From NCBI GenBank assembly GCA_004017275.1, contig SAKE01000001.1, positions 558,001 through 622,000 on the forward strand: DNA of 64,000 nt, given 5' to 3'. The notes beneath the pieces were generated by a model. The model had not been told where the DNA came from. It saw only the letters and a program-made list of their open reading frames with translations, and searched no databases. This document shows, piece after piece, positions 36,720 through 44,756 of the stretch (within the stretch, counting starts at the first letter, position 1; every line of letters starts with the position of its first letter). The position numbers were made by a program, and so were the translations under genes. The stretch is from Mesorhizobium sp. Lineage in GTDB: Bacteria; Pseudomonadota; Alphaproteobacteria; Rhizobiales; Rhizobiaceae.

Positions 36720-38027
36720 CTAGATATCCAGCGTGTGGTCGCGCTCCCATTGCGTGAAGTGCGAAGCATAGGAATTCCATTCCTGGTGCTTCAGCTTTAG
36801 GTAGGCCGACGAGAATTCCTCACCCAGCGCCGCCTTGAGCGATTTGTCCTTGTCGAACTCGCGCAAGGCGTCGAGCAGATTGAGCGGCAGCTTCGGCGCG
36901 CCCTTCACCGTATGGCCGTTCTGGTACATGTCGATGTCGTAGCGCTTGCCGGGGTCGGCCTTCGAGCGGATGCCGTCGAGCCCGGCCGCGATGATGACCG
37001 CCTGCAAGAGATAGGGGTTGGCCGCACCATCCGGCAGGCGCAGTTCGAAGCGGCCAGGGCCAGGCACGCGCACCATGTGGGTGCGGTTGTTGCCGGTCCA
37101 GGTCACCGTGTTCGGCGCCCAGGTCGCGCCCGAGATCGTGCGCGGCGCGTTGATGCGCTTGTAGGAGTTCACCGTGGGGTTGGTGATCGCGGCCAGCGCG
37201 GAGGCATGCTTCATGATGCCGCCAAGGAAATTCCTGCCCTTGGCCGACAGGCCAAGCTCCATCGAATTGTCGGCGAAGACGTTGGTCTTGCCTGATTTGT
37301 CCCAGACCGAGATATGGGCGTGGCAGCCATTGCCGGTCAGGCCCTGGAAGGGTTTGGGCATGAAGGTCGCGCGCAGGCCGTGCTTCTCGGCGATCGACTT
37401 GACCATGAACTTGAAGAAGGAGTGCTTGTCGGCGGTCGCCAGCGCGTCGTCGAAGGCCCAGTTCATTTCGAACTGGCCATTGGCGTCCTCATGGTCGTTC
37501 TGGTAGGCGCCCCAGCCGAGCGCCAGCATGTGGTCGCAGATTTCGGCGATGACGTCGTAGCGCCGCATCACCGCTTGCTGGTCGTAGCAGGGCTTCGAGG
37601 CCGTGTCGTATTCGTCGGAAATCGTCTTGCCGTCGGGCGAGATCAGGAAGAACTCGGCCTCGACCCCGGTCTTGACATGCATGCCGTCACTGGCGGCCTC
37701 GGCGATCAGCCGCTTCAGCGTGTTGCGCGGCGCCTGGTCGACCTCCTTGTCGTCCATGATGCAGTTGGCCGCGACCCAGGCGACCTCAGGCTTCCACGGC
37801 AGCTGGATCGCCGAATCCGGGTCCGGCACCGCCAGCATGTCGGGATGCGCCGGCGTCAGGTCCAGCCAGGTGGCGAACCCGGCAAAGCCGGCGCCGTCCT
37901 TCTGCATGTCGGTGATCGCCTGTGCCGGCACCAGCTTGGCACGCTGGCCACTGAACAGGTCAGTGTAGGAAATCATGAAATATTTGACGTTTTTCGCCCT
38001 TGCGAATTCTGCAAGATCAGTTGCCAC
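36720..38027 (-). CDS. gmaS: Gamma-glutamylmethylamide synthetase (glutamine synthetase III-like)
   Basis: 435 residues from a GTG at 38027 (GGGGAA upstream; family length 435). It joins monomethylamine to glutamate with ATP. Glutamine synthetase motifs are VEAEFFLISPDGK near residue 130, NGCHAHISVWDKSGK near 235, and NRTHMVRVPGPGRFELRLPD near 325. Rhizobial copies are also named glnT (GSIII). Its position between mgsABC and mgdABCD shows that methylamine, rather than ammonia, is the likely substrate. It supplies gamma-glutamylmethylamide to the synthase encoded upstream. Confidence 0.92.
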   Translation of the reverse strand: MATDLAEFARAKNVKYFMISYTDLFSGQRAKLVPAQAITDMQKDGAGFAGFATWLDLTPAHPDMLAVPDPDSAIQLPWKPEVAWVAANCIMDDKEVDQAPRNTLKRLIAEAASDGMHVKTGVEAEFFLISPDGKTISDEYDTASKPCYDQQAVMRRYDVIAEICDHMLALGWGAYQNDHEDANGQFEMNWAFDDALATADKHSFFKFMVKSIAEKHGLRATFMPKPFQGLTGNGCHAHISVWDKSGKTNVFADNSMELGLSAKGRNFLGGIMKHASALAAITNPTVNSYKRINAPRTISGATWAPNTVTWTGNNRTHMVRVPGPGRFELRLPDGAANPYLLQAVIIAAGLDGIRSKADPGKRYDIDMYQNGHTVKGAPKLPLNLLDALREFDKDKSLKAALGEEFSSAYLKLKHQEWNSYASHFTQWERDHTLDI

Positions 38028-38089
38028 GGCAGTTCCCCATTTTTGTCGATCGTTGGCCCCAGAGGGTGTGGGCTTCGGCCCTTCGTTGA

Positions 38090-39418
38090 TCAGAAGCCGT
38101 TCTTCCCCGGTATCCAGTTGGTGCCGGCCAGCGGCACGCCGGCCATGGCGGCGGCCTCGATCGTCAGCGCGACGAGGTCCTCGGGTTCGAGATTGTGCAG
38201 GCTGTTCTTGCCGCACGCGCGGGCGATCGTTTGAGCCTCCAGCGTCATCACCTTGAGGTAGTTCGCCAGCCGGCGTCCGGCGGCCACCGGATCGACCCGC
38301 TTCATCAATTCGGGGTCCTGCGTGGTGATGCCGGCCGGGTCGCGGCCCTCGTGCCAGTCGTCATAGGCTCCAGCCGTGGTGCCGAGCTCGTTGTACTCCG
38401 CCTCCCAGCGGGGATCGTTATCGCCGAGCGCGACGAGGGCAGCCGTACCGATCGAAACCGCATCGACGCCGAGCGCCAGCGCTTTGGCGACATCGGCGCC
38501 GTTGCGGATGCCGCCGGAGACGATCAGCTGCACCTTGCGGTGCATGCCGAGATCCTGCAGCGCCTGCACCGCCGGCCTGATGCAGGCAAGCGTCGGCTGG
38601 CCGACATTTTCGATGAACACTTCCTGGGTGGCGGCCGTGCCGCCCTGCATGCCGTCGACGACGACGACATCGGCGCCGGCCTTCACCGCAAGTGCGGTGT
38701 CATAATAGGGGCGTGCGCCGCCGACCTTGACGTAGATCGGCTTTTCCCAGTCGGTGATCTCGCGCAATTCGAGGATCTTGATCTCGAGATCGTCGGGACC
38801 GGTCCAGTCGGGATGACGCGAGGCCGAGCGCTGGTCGATGCCTTTCGGCAGCGTGCGCATTTCGGCGACACGGTCGGAGATCTTCTGACCAAGCAGCATG
38901 CCGCCACCGCCCGGCTTGGCGCCCTGGCCGACGACGACTTCGATCGCGTCGGCCCGGCGCAGGTCGCGCAGGTTCATGCCGTAGCGCGACGGCAGATATT
39001 GATAGACCAGCTGCTTGGAATGGCCGCGCTCTTCCTCGGTCATGCCGCCGTCGCCGGTGGTGGTCGAGGTGCCCGAAAGGGTCGCGCCTCGGCCAAGCGC
39101 TTCCTTGGCAGGCCCCGACAGCGAGCCGAAGCTCATGCCGGCGATGGTGATCGGGATCTTCAGCTCGATCGGCTTCTTGGCATGGCGTGATCCCAGCACC
39201 ACGCTGGTGTCGCAGCGCTCGCGATAACCTTCGAGCGGATAGCGCGAGATCGAGGCGCCGAGGAACAGAAGGTCGTCGAAATGCGGCAGCTTGCGCTTGG
39301 CGCCGGCGCCACGGATATCGTAGATGCCGGTCGCCGCGGCGCGGCGGATTTCGGAGAGCGTGTAGTCGTCGAAGGTCGCGGATTTGCGCGGCGTCGTCGG
39401 CGGGTTGCGATATGTCAT
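38090..39418 (-). CDS. mgsC: N-methylglutamate synthase subunit C (glutamate synthase FMN domain)
   Basis: 442 residues equal to the FMN/synthase domain of GltB: AGMSFGSLSGPAKEALGRGA near residue 93, GQGAKPGGGGMLLGQKIS near 164, and SGGIRNGADVAKALALGVDA near 301. It makes N-methylglutamate from methylamine released by MgsA and 2-oxoglutarate. Where GltB has the three cysteines of its 3Fe-4S cluster, this protein has Ala349, Trp355 and Asp360 within WHEGRDPAGITTQ, so the cluster is probably absent. The homologue in rhizobia is also called glxD. mgsB lies six bases upstream. Confidence 0.92.
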   Translation of the reverse strand: MTYRNPPTTPRKSATFDDYTLSEIRRAAATGIYDIRGAGAKRKLPHFDDLLFLGASISRYPLEGYRERCDTSVVLGSRHAKKPIELKIPITIAGMSFGSLSGPAKEALGRGATLSGTSTTTGDGGMTEEERGHSKQLVYQYLPSRYGMNLRDLRRADAIEVVVGQGAKPGGGGMLLGQKISDRVAEMRTLPKGIDQRSASRHPDWTGPDDLEIKILELREITDWEKPIYVKVGGARPYYDTALAVKAGADVVVVDGMQGGTAATQEVFIENVGQPTLACIRPAVQALQDLGMHRKVQLIVSGGIRNGADVAKALALGVDAVSIGTAALVALGDNDPRWEAEYNELGTTAGAYDDWHEGRDPAGITTQDPELMKRVDPVAAGRRLANYLKVMTLEAQTIARACGKNSLHNLEPEDLVALTIEAAAMAGVPLAGTNWIPGKNGF

Positions 39419-39424
39419 GCTGCC

Positions 39425-40150
39425 TCAATACGCGTCGGCGTTGTCGATATTGAAATTGTAGAGCGTGCGCGCCGAGCCGTAGCGCTTGAACTCCGACGGC
39501 TTGACGCCGGTGACGCCGGCACGGTCGAGCAGGCCCTGCAGCAATTCCAGATGCTCTGTCCGCATCTCCTTGGCGATGCAGTCGGCACCGAGGCTGTCGA
39601 CTTTGCCGCGCACGAACAGCCGCGCCTCGTAGATGGAATCGCCCAGCGCATCGCCGGCATCGCCCAACACCACCAGATTGCCGGACTGGGCCATGAAGGC
39701 CGACATATGGCCGATATTGCCGTGCACAACGATATCGATGCCCTTCATCGAAATGCCGCAGCGCGACGAGGCATTGCCTTCGATGACCAGCAGGCCGCCC
39801 TTGCCGGTGGCGCCGGCATACTGGCTGGCATCGCCTTTGACGGTGATCGAACCCGACATCATGTTCTCGCCGACGCCTGGTCCCGCCGAGCCATGCACGG
39901 TGATCGCGCTGCCGGAATTCATGCCGCCGCAGTAATAGCCGACGCTCCCGCGCACATCGATGGCAACCGGCTGGTCGACGCCGACGGCGACCGAATGACT
40001 GCCTTTCGGGTTCAGCACTTCCCATGCCGTTTCGTTTGAGCCGGGAGCCAGATTGTGCAGCGCCTGATTGAGCTCGCGCAACGACATCTCGTCGAGATCG
40101 AAGACCCGGGGGTCGTGCGCCGCAGTCTTTGAAAGCGTGGTTGCCGGCAT
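39425..40150 (-). CDS. mgsB: N-methylglutamate synthase subunit B (GltB C-terminal beta-helix domain)
   Basis: 241 residues from the ATG at 40150; the frame before it overlaps mgsA. It is the right-handed beta-helix domain of glutamate synthase as a separate protein, with the GxxGxxxG repeats visible as VRGSVGYYCGGMNSGSAITV and TGKGGLLVIEGNASSRCG. The domain is structural in GltB. It lies four bases after mgsA and six before mgsC, a tight operon. The rhizobial synonym is glxC. Confidence 0.92.
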   Translation of the reverse strand: MPATTLSKTAAHDPRVFDLDEMSLRELNQALHNLAPGSNETAWEVLNPKGSHSVAVGVDQPVAIDVRGSVGYYCGGMNSGSAITVHGSAGPGVGENMMSGSITVKGDASQYAGATGKGGLLVIEGNASSRCGISMKGIDIVVHGNIGHMSAFMAQSGNLVVLGDAGDALGDSIYEARLFVRGKVDSLGADCIAKEMRTEHLELLQGLLDRAGVTGVKPSEFKRYGSARTLYNFNIDNADAY

Positions 40151-40154
40151 GAAC

Positions 40155-41051
40155 TCAATGCTCCCAGAAATAGACGGTTGCGGGCTCGGGTTCCCAGACC
40201 CTCGCATTGTCTATGCCGGGCAGTTTGGTCAGCGCGCGATATTCCGAGCCGAAGGCGACATACTGGTCGGTCTCGGCCATAACGGCCGGCTTGCAGGCGA
40301 TCGGATCGCGCACCACGCCAAAGCCGTTCTTGGTGCCGACGACGAAGGTGAAGAAGCCGTCGAGGTCGGAGAGCGTGCCCTCCAGCGCTTCGCCAAGATT
40401 CTTGCCATGCGCCATCTGCGACGAGAGATAGGCGGCGGCAACTTCGGTGTCGTTCTCGGTCTCGAACGTCATGCCTTCGCGGATCAGCTCGCGGCGGACA
40501 TTGTTGTGGTTGGACAGCGAACCATTGTGCACCAGGCACTGGTCGGCGCCGGTCGAAAACGGATGCGCGCCCATCGTCGTCACCGCCGATTCTGTGGCCA
40601 TGCGGGTATGGCCGATGCCATGCGTACCGGTCATCTTGCGGACGTCGAAGCGGTCGACCACCGCCTCCGGCAGGCCGACCTCCTTGTAGATTTCGACCAC
40701 GTCGCCGGCACCCATGATGCGGATGTCGGGACGCAGCGCCTGGATGGTGTCGCGTGCTTCATCGATCTTGGCGGGCGTGGTCCTGACGACCGCATGCGTG
40801 GATTTCACCGCGATCGTTACCGGCGTGCCGATGGCATTGGCAAGCTCGGCCTCGAGACCGCGGAAATCCCGGTCGGGCTTGGTTGACTGGATGGTGATCT
40901 TGGCCTCATTTTTGGAGGGCGCGCCATAGATGGCGATGCCGGCGCTGTCGGGACCGCGATCGCTGAGCGAGATCAGCATCTGCGACAGCATCGCACCAAG
41001 TTGGGGTTCCAGCGCCTTGTCCTTCAAAAACAGTCCGACAATTCCACACAT
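40155..41051 (-). CDS. mgsA: N-methylglutamate synthase subunit A (class II glutamine amidotransferase domain)
   Basis: 298 residues starting MCGIVGLF; removal of Met would expose Cys as the N-terminal nucleophile. The glutamine-binding motifs are SDRGPDSAGIAIYG near residue 30, GIGHTRMATESA near 145, and the loop LVHNGSLSNHNNVRRE near 170. In this pathway it is expected to release methylamine from gamma-glutamylmethylamide and pass it to MgsC. It heads the mgsABC-gmaS-mgd run. Upstream lie a direct repeat and an A/T-rich element. Confidence 0.92.
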   Translation of the reverse strand: MCGIVGLFLKDKALEPQLGAMLSQMLISLSDRGPDSAGIAIYGAPSKNEAKITIQSTKPDRDFRGLEAELANAIGTPVTIAVKSTHAVVRTTPAKIDEARDTIQALRPDIRIMGAGDVVEIYKEVGLPEAVVDRFDVRKMTGTHGIGHTRMATESAVTTMGAHPFSTGADQCLVHNGSLSNHNNVRRELIREGMTFETENDTEVAAAYLSSQMAHGKNLGEALEGTLSDLDGFFTFVVGTKNGFGVVRDPIACKPAVMAETDQYVAFGSEYRALTKLPGIDNARVWEPEPATVYFWEH

Positions 41052-41067
41052 GTCAGCCTCCCGGTGT

Positions 41068-41145
41068 TTTGTAGCTGAGAGATCGTTTGTAGCTAAGAGA
41101 TGATGTATCGAATGAGTTTCATAAATTCAATCGTATGAAAAAAAT
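41068..41145 (-). promoter_or_regulatory. mgsA upstream region: promoter, direct repeat and shared element (site E)
   Basis: On the minus strand TTGAAT (forward 41125-41130), 17 bases, then TACATC (41102-41107) form a possible promoter. GAAAAAAAT at 41137-41145 (forward) is the shared A/T-rich element, here upstream of the -35. TTTCATA and TATGAAA (41117-41123, 41134-41140) are inverted. Between promoter and mgsA, TTTGTAGCTGAGAGAT (41068-41083) is repeated at 41086-41101 with one mismatch. Confidence 0.5.
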
Positions 41146-41155
41146 ATTCCTCTAG

Positions 41156-41479
41156 TTACGCATGCGGTCCAATGCCACTCTGCCCACTTCCGCCGTCTCG
41201 CCGGGCATTGTGAACCCATTTGGCGGTGCGAATGCGGGCGATCTTGTAAGCGTCGAGGATCGACAAGGCATAGATCAGGAAGCCGCCGGCGTGACGGCCG
41301 ACAAAACTGGTATCCGGCAGCGCGATCTTGGCCGTCACCCATGCCAGGATCACCATGAAGAAAAGAAACTGAAGGCCGCGCACCGGCACGCCCAGGATGA
41401 CATGTCCGCTTGCCGGCAGCACGATTGCCGCGCCAAGGACCAGATAGGGGCTGGTGGGTGCAGTGTCGGAACTGGTCAT
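41156..41479 (-). CDS. Small membrane protein of unknown function
   Basis: 107 residues from the ATG at 41479, which overlaps the previous gene's stop (ATGA). Two or three hydrophobic segments are visible, about residues 12-45 and 62-82, with a basic C-terminal end (KIARIRTAKW). I do not recognise the family. It is the last gene of a run of six that starts at 44471 and includes an APC permease, and it ends 104 bases before mgsA on the same strand. A role in membrane assembly or regulation of the permease is possible but unproven. Confidence 0.75.
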   Translation of the reverse strand: MTSSDTAPTSPYLVLGAAIVLPASGHVILGVPVRGLQFLFFMVILAWVTAKIALPDTSFVGRHAGGFLIYALSILDAYKIARIRTAKWVHNARRDGGSGQSGIGPHA

Positions 41480-42165
41480 GCGGCCTGCCGTTCGCTTCTG
41501 TTGATGGCGTCGCGAAGCGCCGACACCCACGCCAGCAGTCTTTCGATCACCACGGGATCGAGTGTGGCGTCGCCAAATTCGGCCTGCCGGAAAACGCCAT
41601 AGCGCGCCCGCCCGGCTTCGGCCAGCAGCCAGACGATGCGCACCCCGTTCGGAGTGATCAGCAGTTCCTTGGCACGCCCTTCGGAAAAGATCTCGATATG
41701 GCTGGCGATGACGCCTTGCGGAAAGCGCGCCGCCCTGCGGTCGGTGCGCAGCACCGCCTCGGCCGGAAATCCCGGAGCCTTGGGCAACGTATGCTCAAGG
41801 TGATCGAAATTGGAAAAGGTCGTCGGCGAGCCGGACCGCATCATCATGTCGAAGGTGGCCGTCACCGCGACCTCTTCGATGATCGAAACACTGAGCCAGC
41901 GTGCCGGCAGTTTCCGCGTCGCCAGCGTGTCGACGATGGTGCGCAGCTGGACGCGTTGTCTGTTCCACGATCCTTCCCAGGTGATGACGCCGGCGGTGCC
42001 GTCCGAAACATTGGCTGCGTCGGCGATGATCGTGCGGATGCGGCCCTGCTCGACGGCGAGCGCCATCGATGCCCTGTTGCGGCTGGCACGCGCCTGCCAG
42101 GCAAGATGAAGGACGAGAGCCAGGACAATGGCCCCGGCCAGCAGTGCTGAAGTCAGCTCGGACAT
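41476..42165 (-). CDS. Membrane-anchored protein of unknown function
   Basis: 229 residues from the ATG at 42165. An ATG at 42207 that overlaps the permease stop (TGATG) would add 14 residues and is also possible. A single hydrophobic segment at residues 5-25 is followed by a soluble domain of about 200 residues with mixed alpha/beta composition (for example ASHIEIFSEGRAKELLITPN). No catalytic motif is recognisable. It overlaps the small gene downstream and follows the APC permease directly, so it is probably translated with both. Confidence 0.75.
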   Translation of the reverse strand: MSELTSALLAGAIVLALVLHLAWQARASRNRASMALAVEQGRIRTIIADAANVSDGTAGVITWEGSWNRQRVQLRTIVDTLATRKLPARWLSVSIIEEVAVTATFDMMMRSGSPTTFSNFDHLEHTLPKAPGFPAEAVLRTDRRAARFPQGVIASHIEIFSEGRAKELLITPNGVRIVWLLAEAGRARYGVFRQAEFGDATLDPVVIERLLAWVSALRDAINRSERQAA

Positions 42166-42206
42166 TTTCTCATGCCAGGCCCGCCCGGGATCCGGGCCTT
42201 CTCCCA

Positions 42207-43601
42207 TCAAATACCCTGCGGCTTCGGCCACGGCATGGTGAACTGATCGCCCCGCCGGACGAATCTGTAGCGGTAGAAATGGAACCACAGCGAGATCAGG
42301 AAGTAGAAGGCGACCATGGCGATCAGCTGTGAGCCGAAGCCGAGGAAGATGGCGAAGAAGGTCACCACGCACAGGCAAAACAGCACGATGGCCGGGATCG
42401 GATGGAAGGGGTGCGTGTAGCCGCGACGGATCGAGCCCAGCGGCCACTTCTTGCGGAACATCATGATGTTGATGCTCATGAATGTGTATTGCAGCACGCC
42501 CGACAGGATCGAGAAGGTGATCGCCTGGTTGAGGTCGGCGATGAAGGCGAAGGCCAGCGCGATCGGCAGCAGGAACAGGATCGAGCGATAGGGCGTGCGA
42601 TATCTCGGATGCACGGCCGAGAACCAGGTCGGAAGATAGCGGTCACGGCCGAGCGAGAACCAGGCGCGCGCCGCATCGTTGATGCAGCCATTGGCCGAGG
42701 CCAGTGCGGCCAGCAGCGTGGCGACGAACAGCAGGTTCTCGAGCAGCGGACTGCCGGTCAGCTTGCCCGCGTCCCACAGCGGATAATAGGTGATGCCCAG
42801 ATATTCCCACGGCATCATCGAGGCGCAGACATACCAGGTCATGGCGGCGGCGATCAAAAGCGTGATCATGCCGGCCATGGTGCCGTAAGGCAGCGAGCGG
42901 GCGGGCGAGCGCACTTCCTCGGCGGCCTGCGTGGTGCCCTCGATGCCGAGATAGTACCAGATGCCGAACTGGAAGGCGGCGATGACACCGATCCAGCCAT
43001 AGGGGAGCGCATTGCCGGGAGTGACCAGTTCGTTCAGCTTCAACACCGCGCCTTGCGTCCACGGGCTGACCGAAAAGAACAGGATGACGATCGAGATGTA
43101 GGCGATCGCGGTGATGACGAAGTTGACGTTGAGCGTCATCAGCACGCCGCGATAGTTCAGCCACGCCAGCACGACGATGGTCGCGGCGATGAAGGAATTG
43201 TGAGTGAGCCCTTCGACCCCCGCCTTGGCGACGATGGTGTCGCCGAGCAGGATGGCGTCGGACACTTCAAGCATGGTGTAGGCAAAGACCAGAAACAGCG
43301 CGACATTGAAGGCCATCAGCGGTCCGACGATGTGCTTGGCCTGCGCATACTGGCCGCCGGCGGCGGCGACGGTCGATGTCACCTCGGAATCGATCATGGC
43401 GACCGAGGTGTAGAGCAATCCGACGACCCAGCAGACGATCAGTGCTGCCAGCGCGCCGCCCTTGTCGGCGGCGAAATTCCAGCCGGTGAATTCGCCGACA
43501 AGAACGATGCCGACGCCGAGTGCCCAGACATGGGCCGGGCCGAGCACGCGCAGCAGTGAAACCCTGTCCCCGTGGACTGCCGGTTCAAGTGTGACCGTCA
43601 T
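42207..43601 (-). CDS. APC family permease of the methylamine island
   Basis: 464 residues with about twelve hydrophobic segments. APC-type features are the N-terminal GEFTGWNFAADKGG near residue 37, VAAAGGQYAQAKHIVGPLM near 79, and GIWYYLGIEGTTQAAEEVRS near 215. The ethanolamine permease-like opening and the place between mgs/mgd and dmm operons make methyl-, dimethyl- or trimethylamine plausible substrates. It is flanked in the same run by three small membrane proteins upstream and two proteins downstream. The substrate is not shown by the sequence. Confidence 0.85.
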   Translation of the reverse strand: MTVTLEPAVHGDRVSLLRVLGPAHVWALGVGIVLVGEFTGWNFAADKGGALAALIVCWVVGLLYTSVAMIDSEVTSTVAAAGGQYAQAKHIVGPLMAFNVALFLVFAYTMLEVSDAILLGDTIVAKAGVEGLTHNSFIAATIVVLAWLNYRGVLMTLNVNFVITAIAYISIVILFFSVSPWTQGAVLKLNELVTPGNALPYGWIGVIAAFQFGIWYYLGIEGTTQAAEEVRSPARSLPYGTMAGMITLLIAAAMTWYVCASMMPWEYLGITYYPLWDAGKLTGSPLLENLLFVATLLAALASANGCINDAARAWFSLGRDRYLPTWFSAVHPRYRTPYRSILFLLPIALAFAFIADLNQAITFSILSGVLQYTFMSINIMMFRKKWPLGSIRRGYTHPFHPIPAIVLFCLCVVTFFAIFLGFGSQLIAMVAFYFLISLWFHFYRYRFVRRGDQFTMPWPKPQGI

Positions 43602-43615
43602 TGTTCAATCCCCAC

Positions 43616-43777
43616 TCAAATCCGGTGTTTTTCGGAAACGGCTTCCAACTCACCTTCGCGCGACGAGGTCAGCACCTCTTCGGAGAAAGTCGTGTCGACC
43701 TTGAACCAGTCATAGAGCATCCACAAAGCGAGCACGATCGAGATGCCCCAGCATGCGTAAGAGAGTGCCATCCACAT
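43616..43777 (-). CDS. 53-residue single-span membrane protein
   Basis: Translation from the ATG at 43777 gives 53 residues ending at a TGA (43618-43616). It begins MWMALSYACWGISIVLALWM, a clear membrane segment, followed by YDWFKV and an acidic, hydrophilic tail. GGGGGAC lies about ten bases upstream. It fits exactly between the 125-residue protein (16-base gap) and the APC permease (14-base gap), so the spacing itself supports a real gene. Small single-span proteins of this kind are sometimes permease partners. I do not recognise a family. Confidence 0.7.
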   Translation of the reverse strand: MWMALSYACWGISIVLALWMLYDWFKVDTTFSEEVLTSSREGELEAVSEKHRI

Positions 43778-43793
43778 GGACCGTGTCCCCCAA

Positions 43794-44171
43794 CTACTTG
43801 TCGTCGAATTTTTCGTTGATGACGTCGCGATATTCGCGGTCGGATGCGCGAAACAGGAAGACGAAATACCCGATCAGCACCGCGGCCATGATGATCAGCG
43901 TCGGCCAGTCGATGACATAGTGGAAGCGGTTCTGGATGATGTCGTGCGCGGTCTCGGGCGTGTAGCCGAGCTTTTCCCAGATCGAGGCCATGGTCGGGTT
44001 CTGGCCGAGCGCTTCCCAGGTCTTGGCGTCGAGCGCGTCGATGGATTTTGCCGCGCCGGCGAGGCCCAGTTTCAGCGGCAGCCATAGCGCTACGAAAATG
44101 GCGACCACGACGACGGCGATGTCGAAAACCTGCCCGGCCTTGCTCTGCTCAGGTGGCGTGTAGCGGGACAT
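43794..44171 (-). CDS. Small membrane protein of unknown function (two spans)
   Basis: 125 residues. Two hydrophobic segments, about 15-38 and 90-108, enclose a hydrophilic loop that would lie on one side of the membrane (DALDAKTWEALGQ, YTPETAHDII). Both ends are charged. It follows the 95-residue gene after 12 bases and precedes the 53-residue gene by 16. I do not recognise a family. Context suggests a function with the APC permease. Confidence 0.78.
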   Translation of the reverse strand: MSRYTPPEQSKAGQVFDIAVVVVAIFVALWLPLKLGLAGAAKSIDALDAKTWEALGQNPTMASIWEKLGYTPETAHDIIQNRFHYVIDWPTLIIMAAVLIGYFVFLFRASDREYRDVINEKFDDK

Positions 44172-44183
44172 CTCTTCTACCCC

Positions 44184-44471
44184 TCAGGACTTGCGGTTGC
44201 GGAACGCGTCGGCGTTCTTGATATCGAGCCCGTAGATGAATTCCTTGTCTTCCTTGTAGTGCTTGACCATCGCCAGGATCGCCGCGGTGTTGAAGATCAG
44301 CACTGCGGCGGCAGCGGTCGCGACGACGGCCTTGATGCCGCCGTGCGGGATGTAGGACCATGTCATGAGGAGGACGAAGAGGATCGTCGCCCACAGGCAG
44401 ACGATCAGGAGCGCGGATCCGCGCACGTCGGAACGGTACAGCGCTTCGATGCGCTGATGCATGTCTGACAT
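44184..44471 (-). CDS. Small membrane protein of unknown function (two spans), first gene of the permease run
   Basis: 95 residues. A 16-residue soluble start (MSDMHQRIEALYRSDVRG) is followed by two hydrophobic segments at about 18-38 and 45-68 and a charged tail (HYKEDKEFIYGLD). It is the first gene of the six-gene run down to 41156. A good promoter with the shared A/T-rich element lies upstream in the region divergent to dmmD. No family is recognised. Confidence 0.78.
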   Translation of the reverse strand: MSDMHQRIEALYRSDVRGSALLIVCLWATILFVLLMTWSYIPHGGIKAVVATAAAAVLIFNTAAILAMVKHYKEDKEFIYGLDIKNADAFRNRKS

Positions 44472-44535
44472 CGGTTTTCCCCTTTTTCCAACGCAAGCCC
44501 CCGAATCGACCGCGCGTTGCCCTCTTTCAAGAGAG

Positions 44536-44579
44536 TGAAATTTTTTTCATAAATTCCGTCCGAATTCCCCAATTGTCAA
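44536..44579 (-). promoter_or_regulatory. Promoter of the permease run with the shared element (site A)
   Basis: On the minus strand a perfect TTGACA (forward 44574-44579), 17 bases, then GAATTT (44551-44556). Directly behind and touching the -10 is TGAAATTTTTTTCA (forward 44536-44549), an inverted repeat TGAAA/TTTCA. A bound protein here would block the promoter. Confidence 0.6.
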
Positions 44580-44604
44580 GCGCGATTTACGCCGTGTTAA
44601 CCAT

Positions 44605-44650
44605 TTGCTTGGCGTAACGAATTTGCCTGACAATGAAATTAATTGCTTAT
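44605..44650 (+). promoter_or_regulatory. Possible dmmD promoter with a related element (site H)
   Basis: TTGCTT (44605-44610), 18 bases, then GACAAT (44629-44634), followed at once by TGAAATTAATTGCTTAT (44634-44650), which resembles the element before tmm. This is a weaker case than site A. The rest of the 285-base gap shows no gene. Confidence 0.4.
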
Positions 44651-44756
44651 GGGTATTGCGGCGCCCTAACGTTTGCGGTCAATATTCGGCCAAAGCTCCC
44701 GCCGCTGCGCAGGGGGCAGGGAACAGCAGAGAATTTTCGAAACGGAGGACGAGCGG

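Noticed and set aside
36720..38027. Calling the gene an ordinary assimilatory glutamine synthetase
   Set aside because: The GSIII-like length and its place between mgsABC and mgdABCD point to gamma-glutamylmethylamide synthesis.
42402..43559. 385-codon plus-strand frame opposite the APC permease
   Set aside because: Same reason; it covers almost exactly the permease coding region in antisense.
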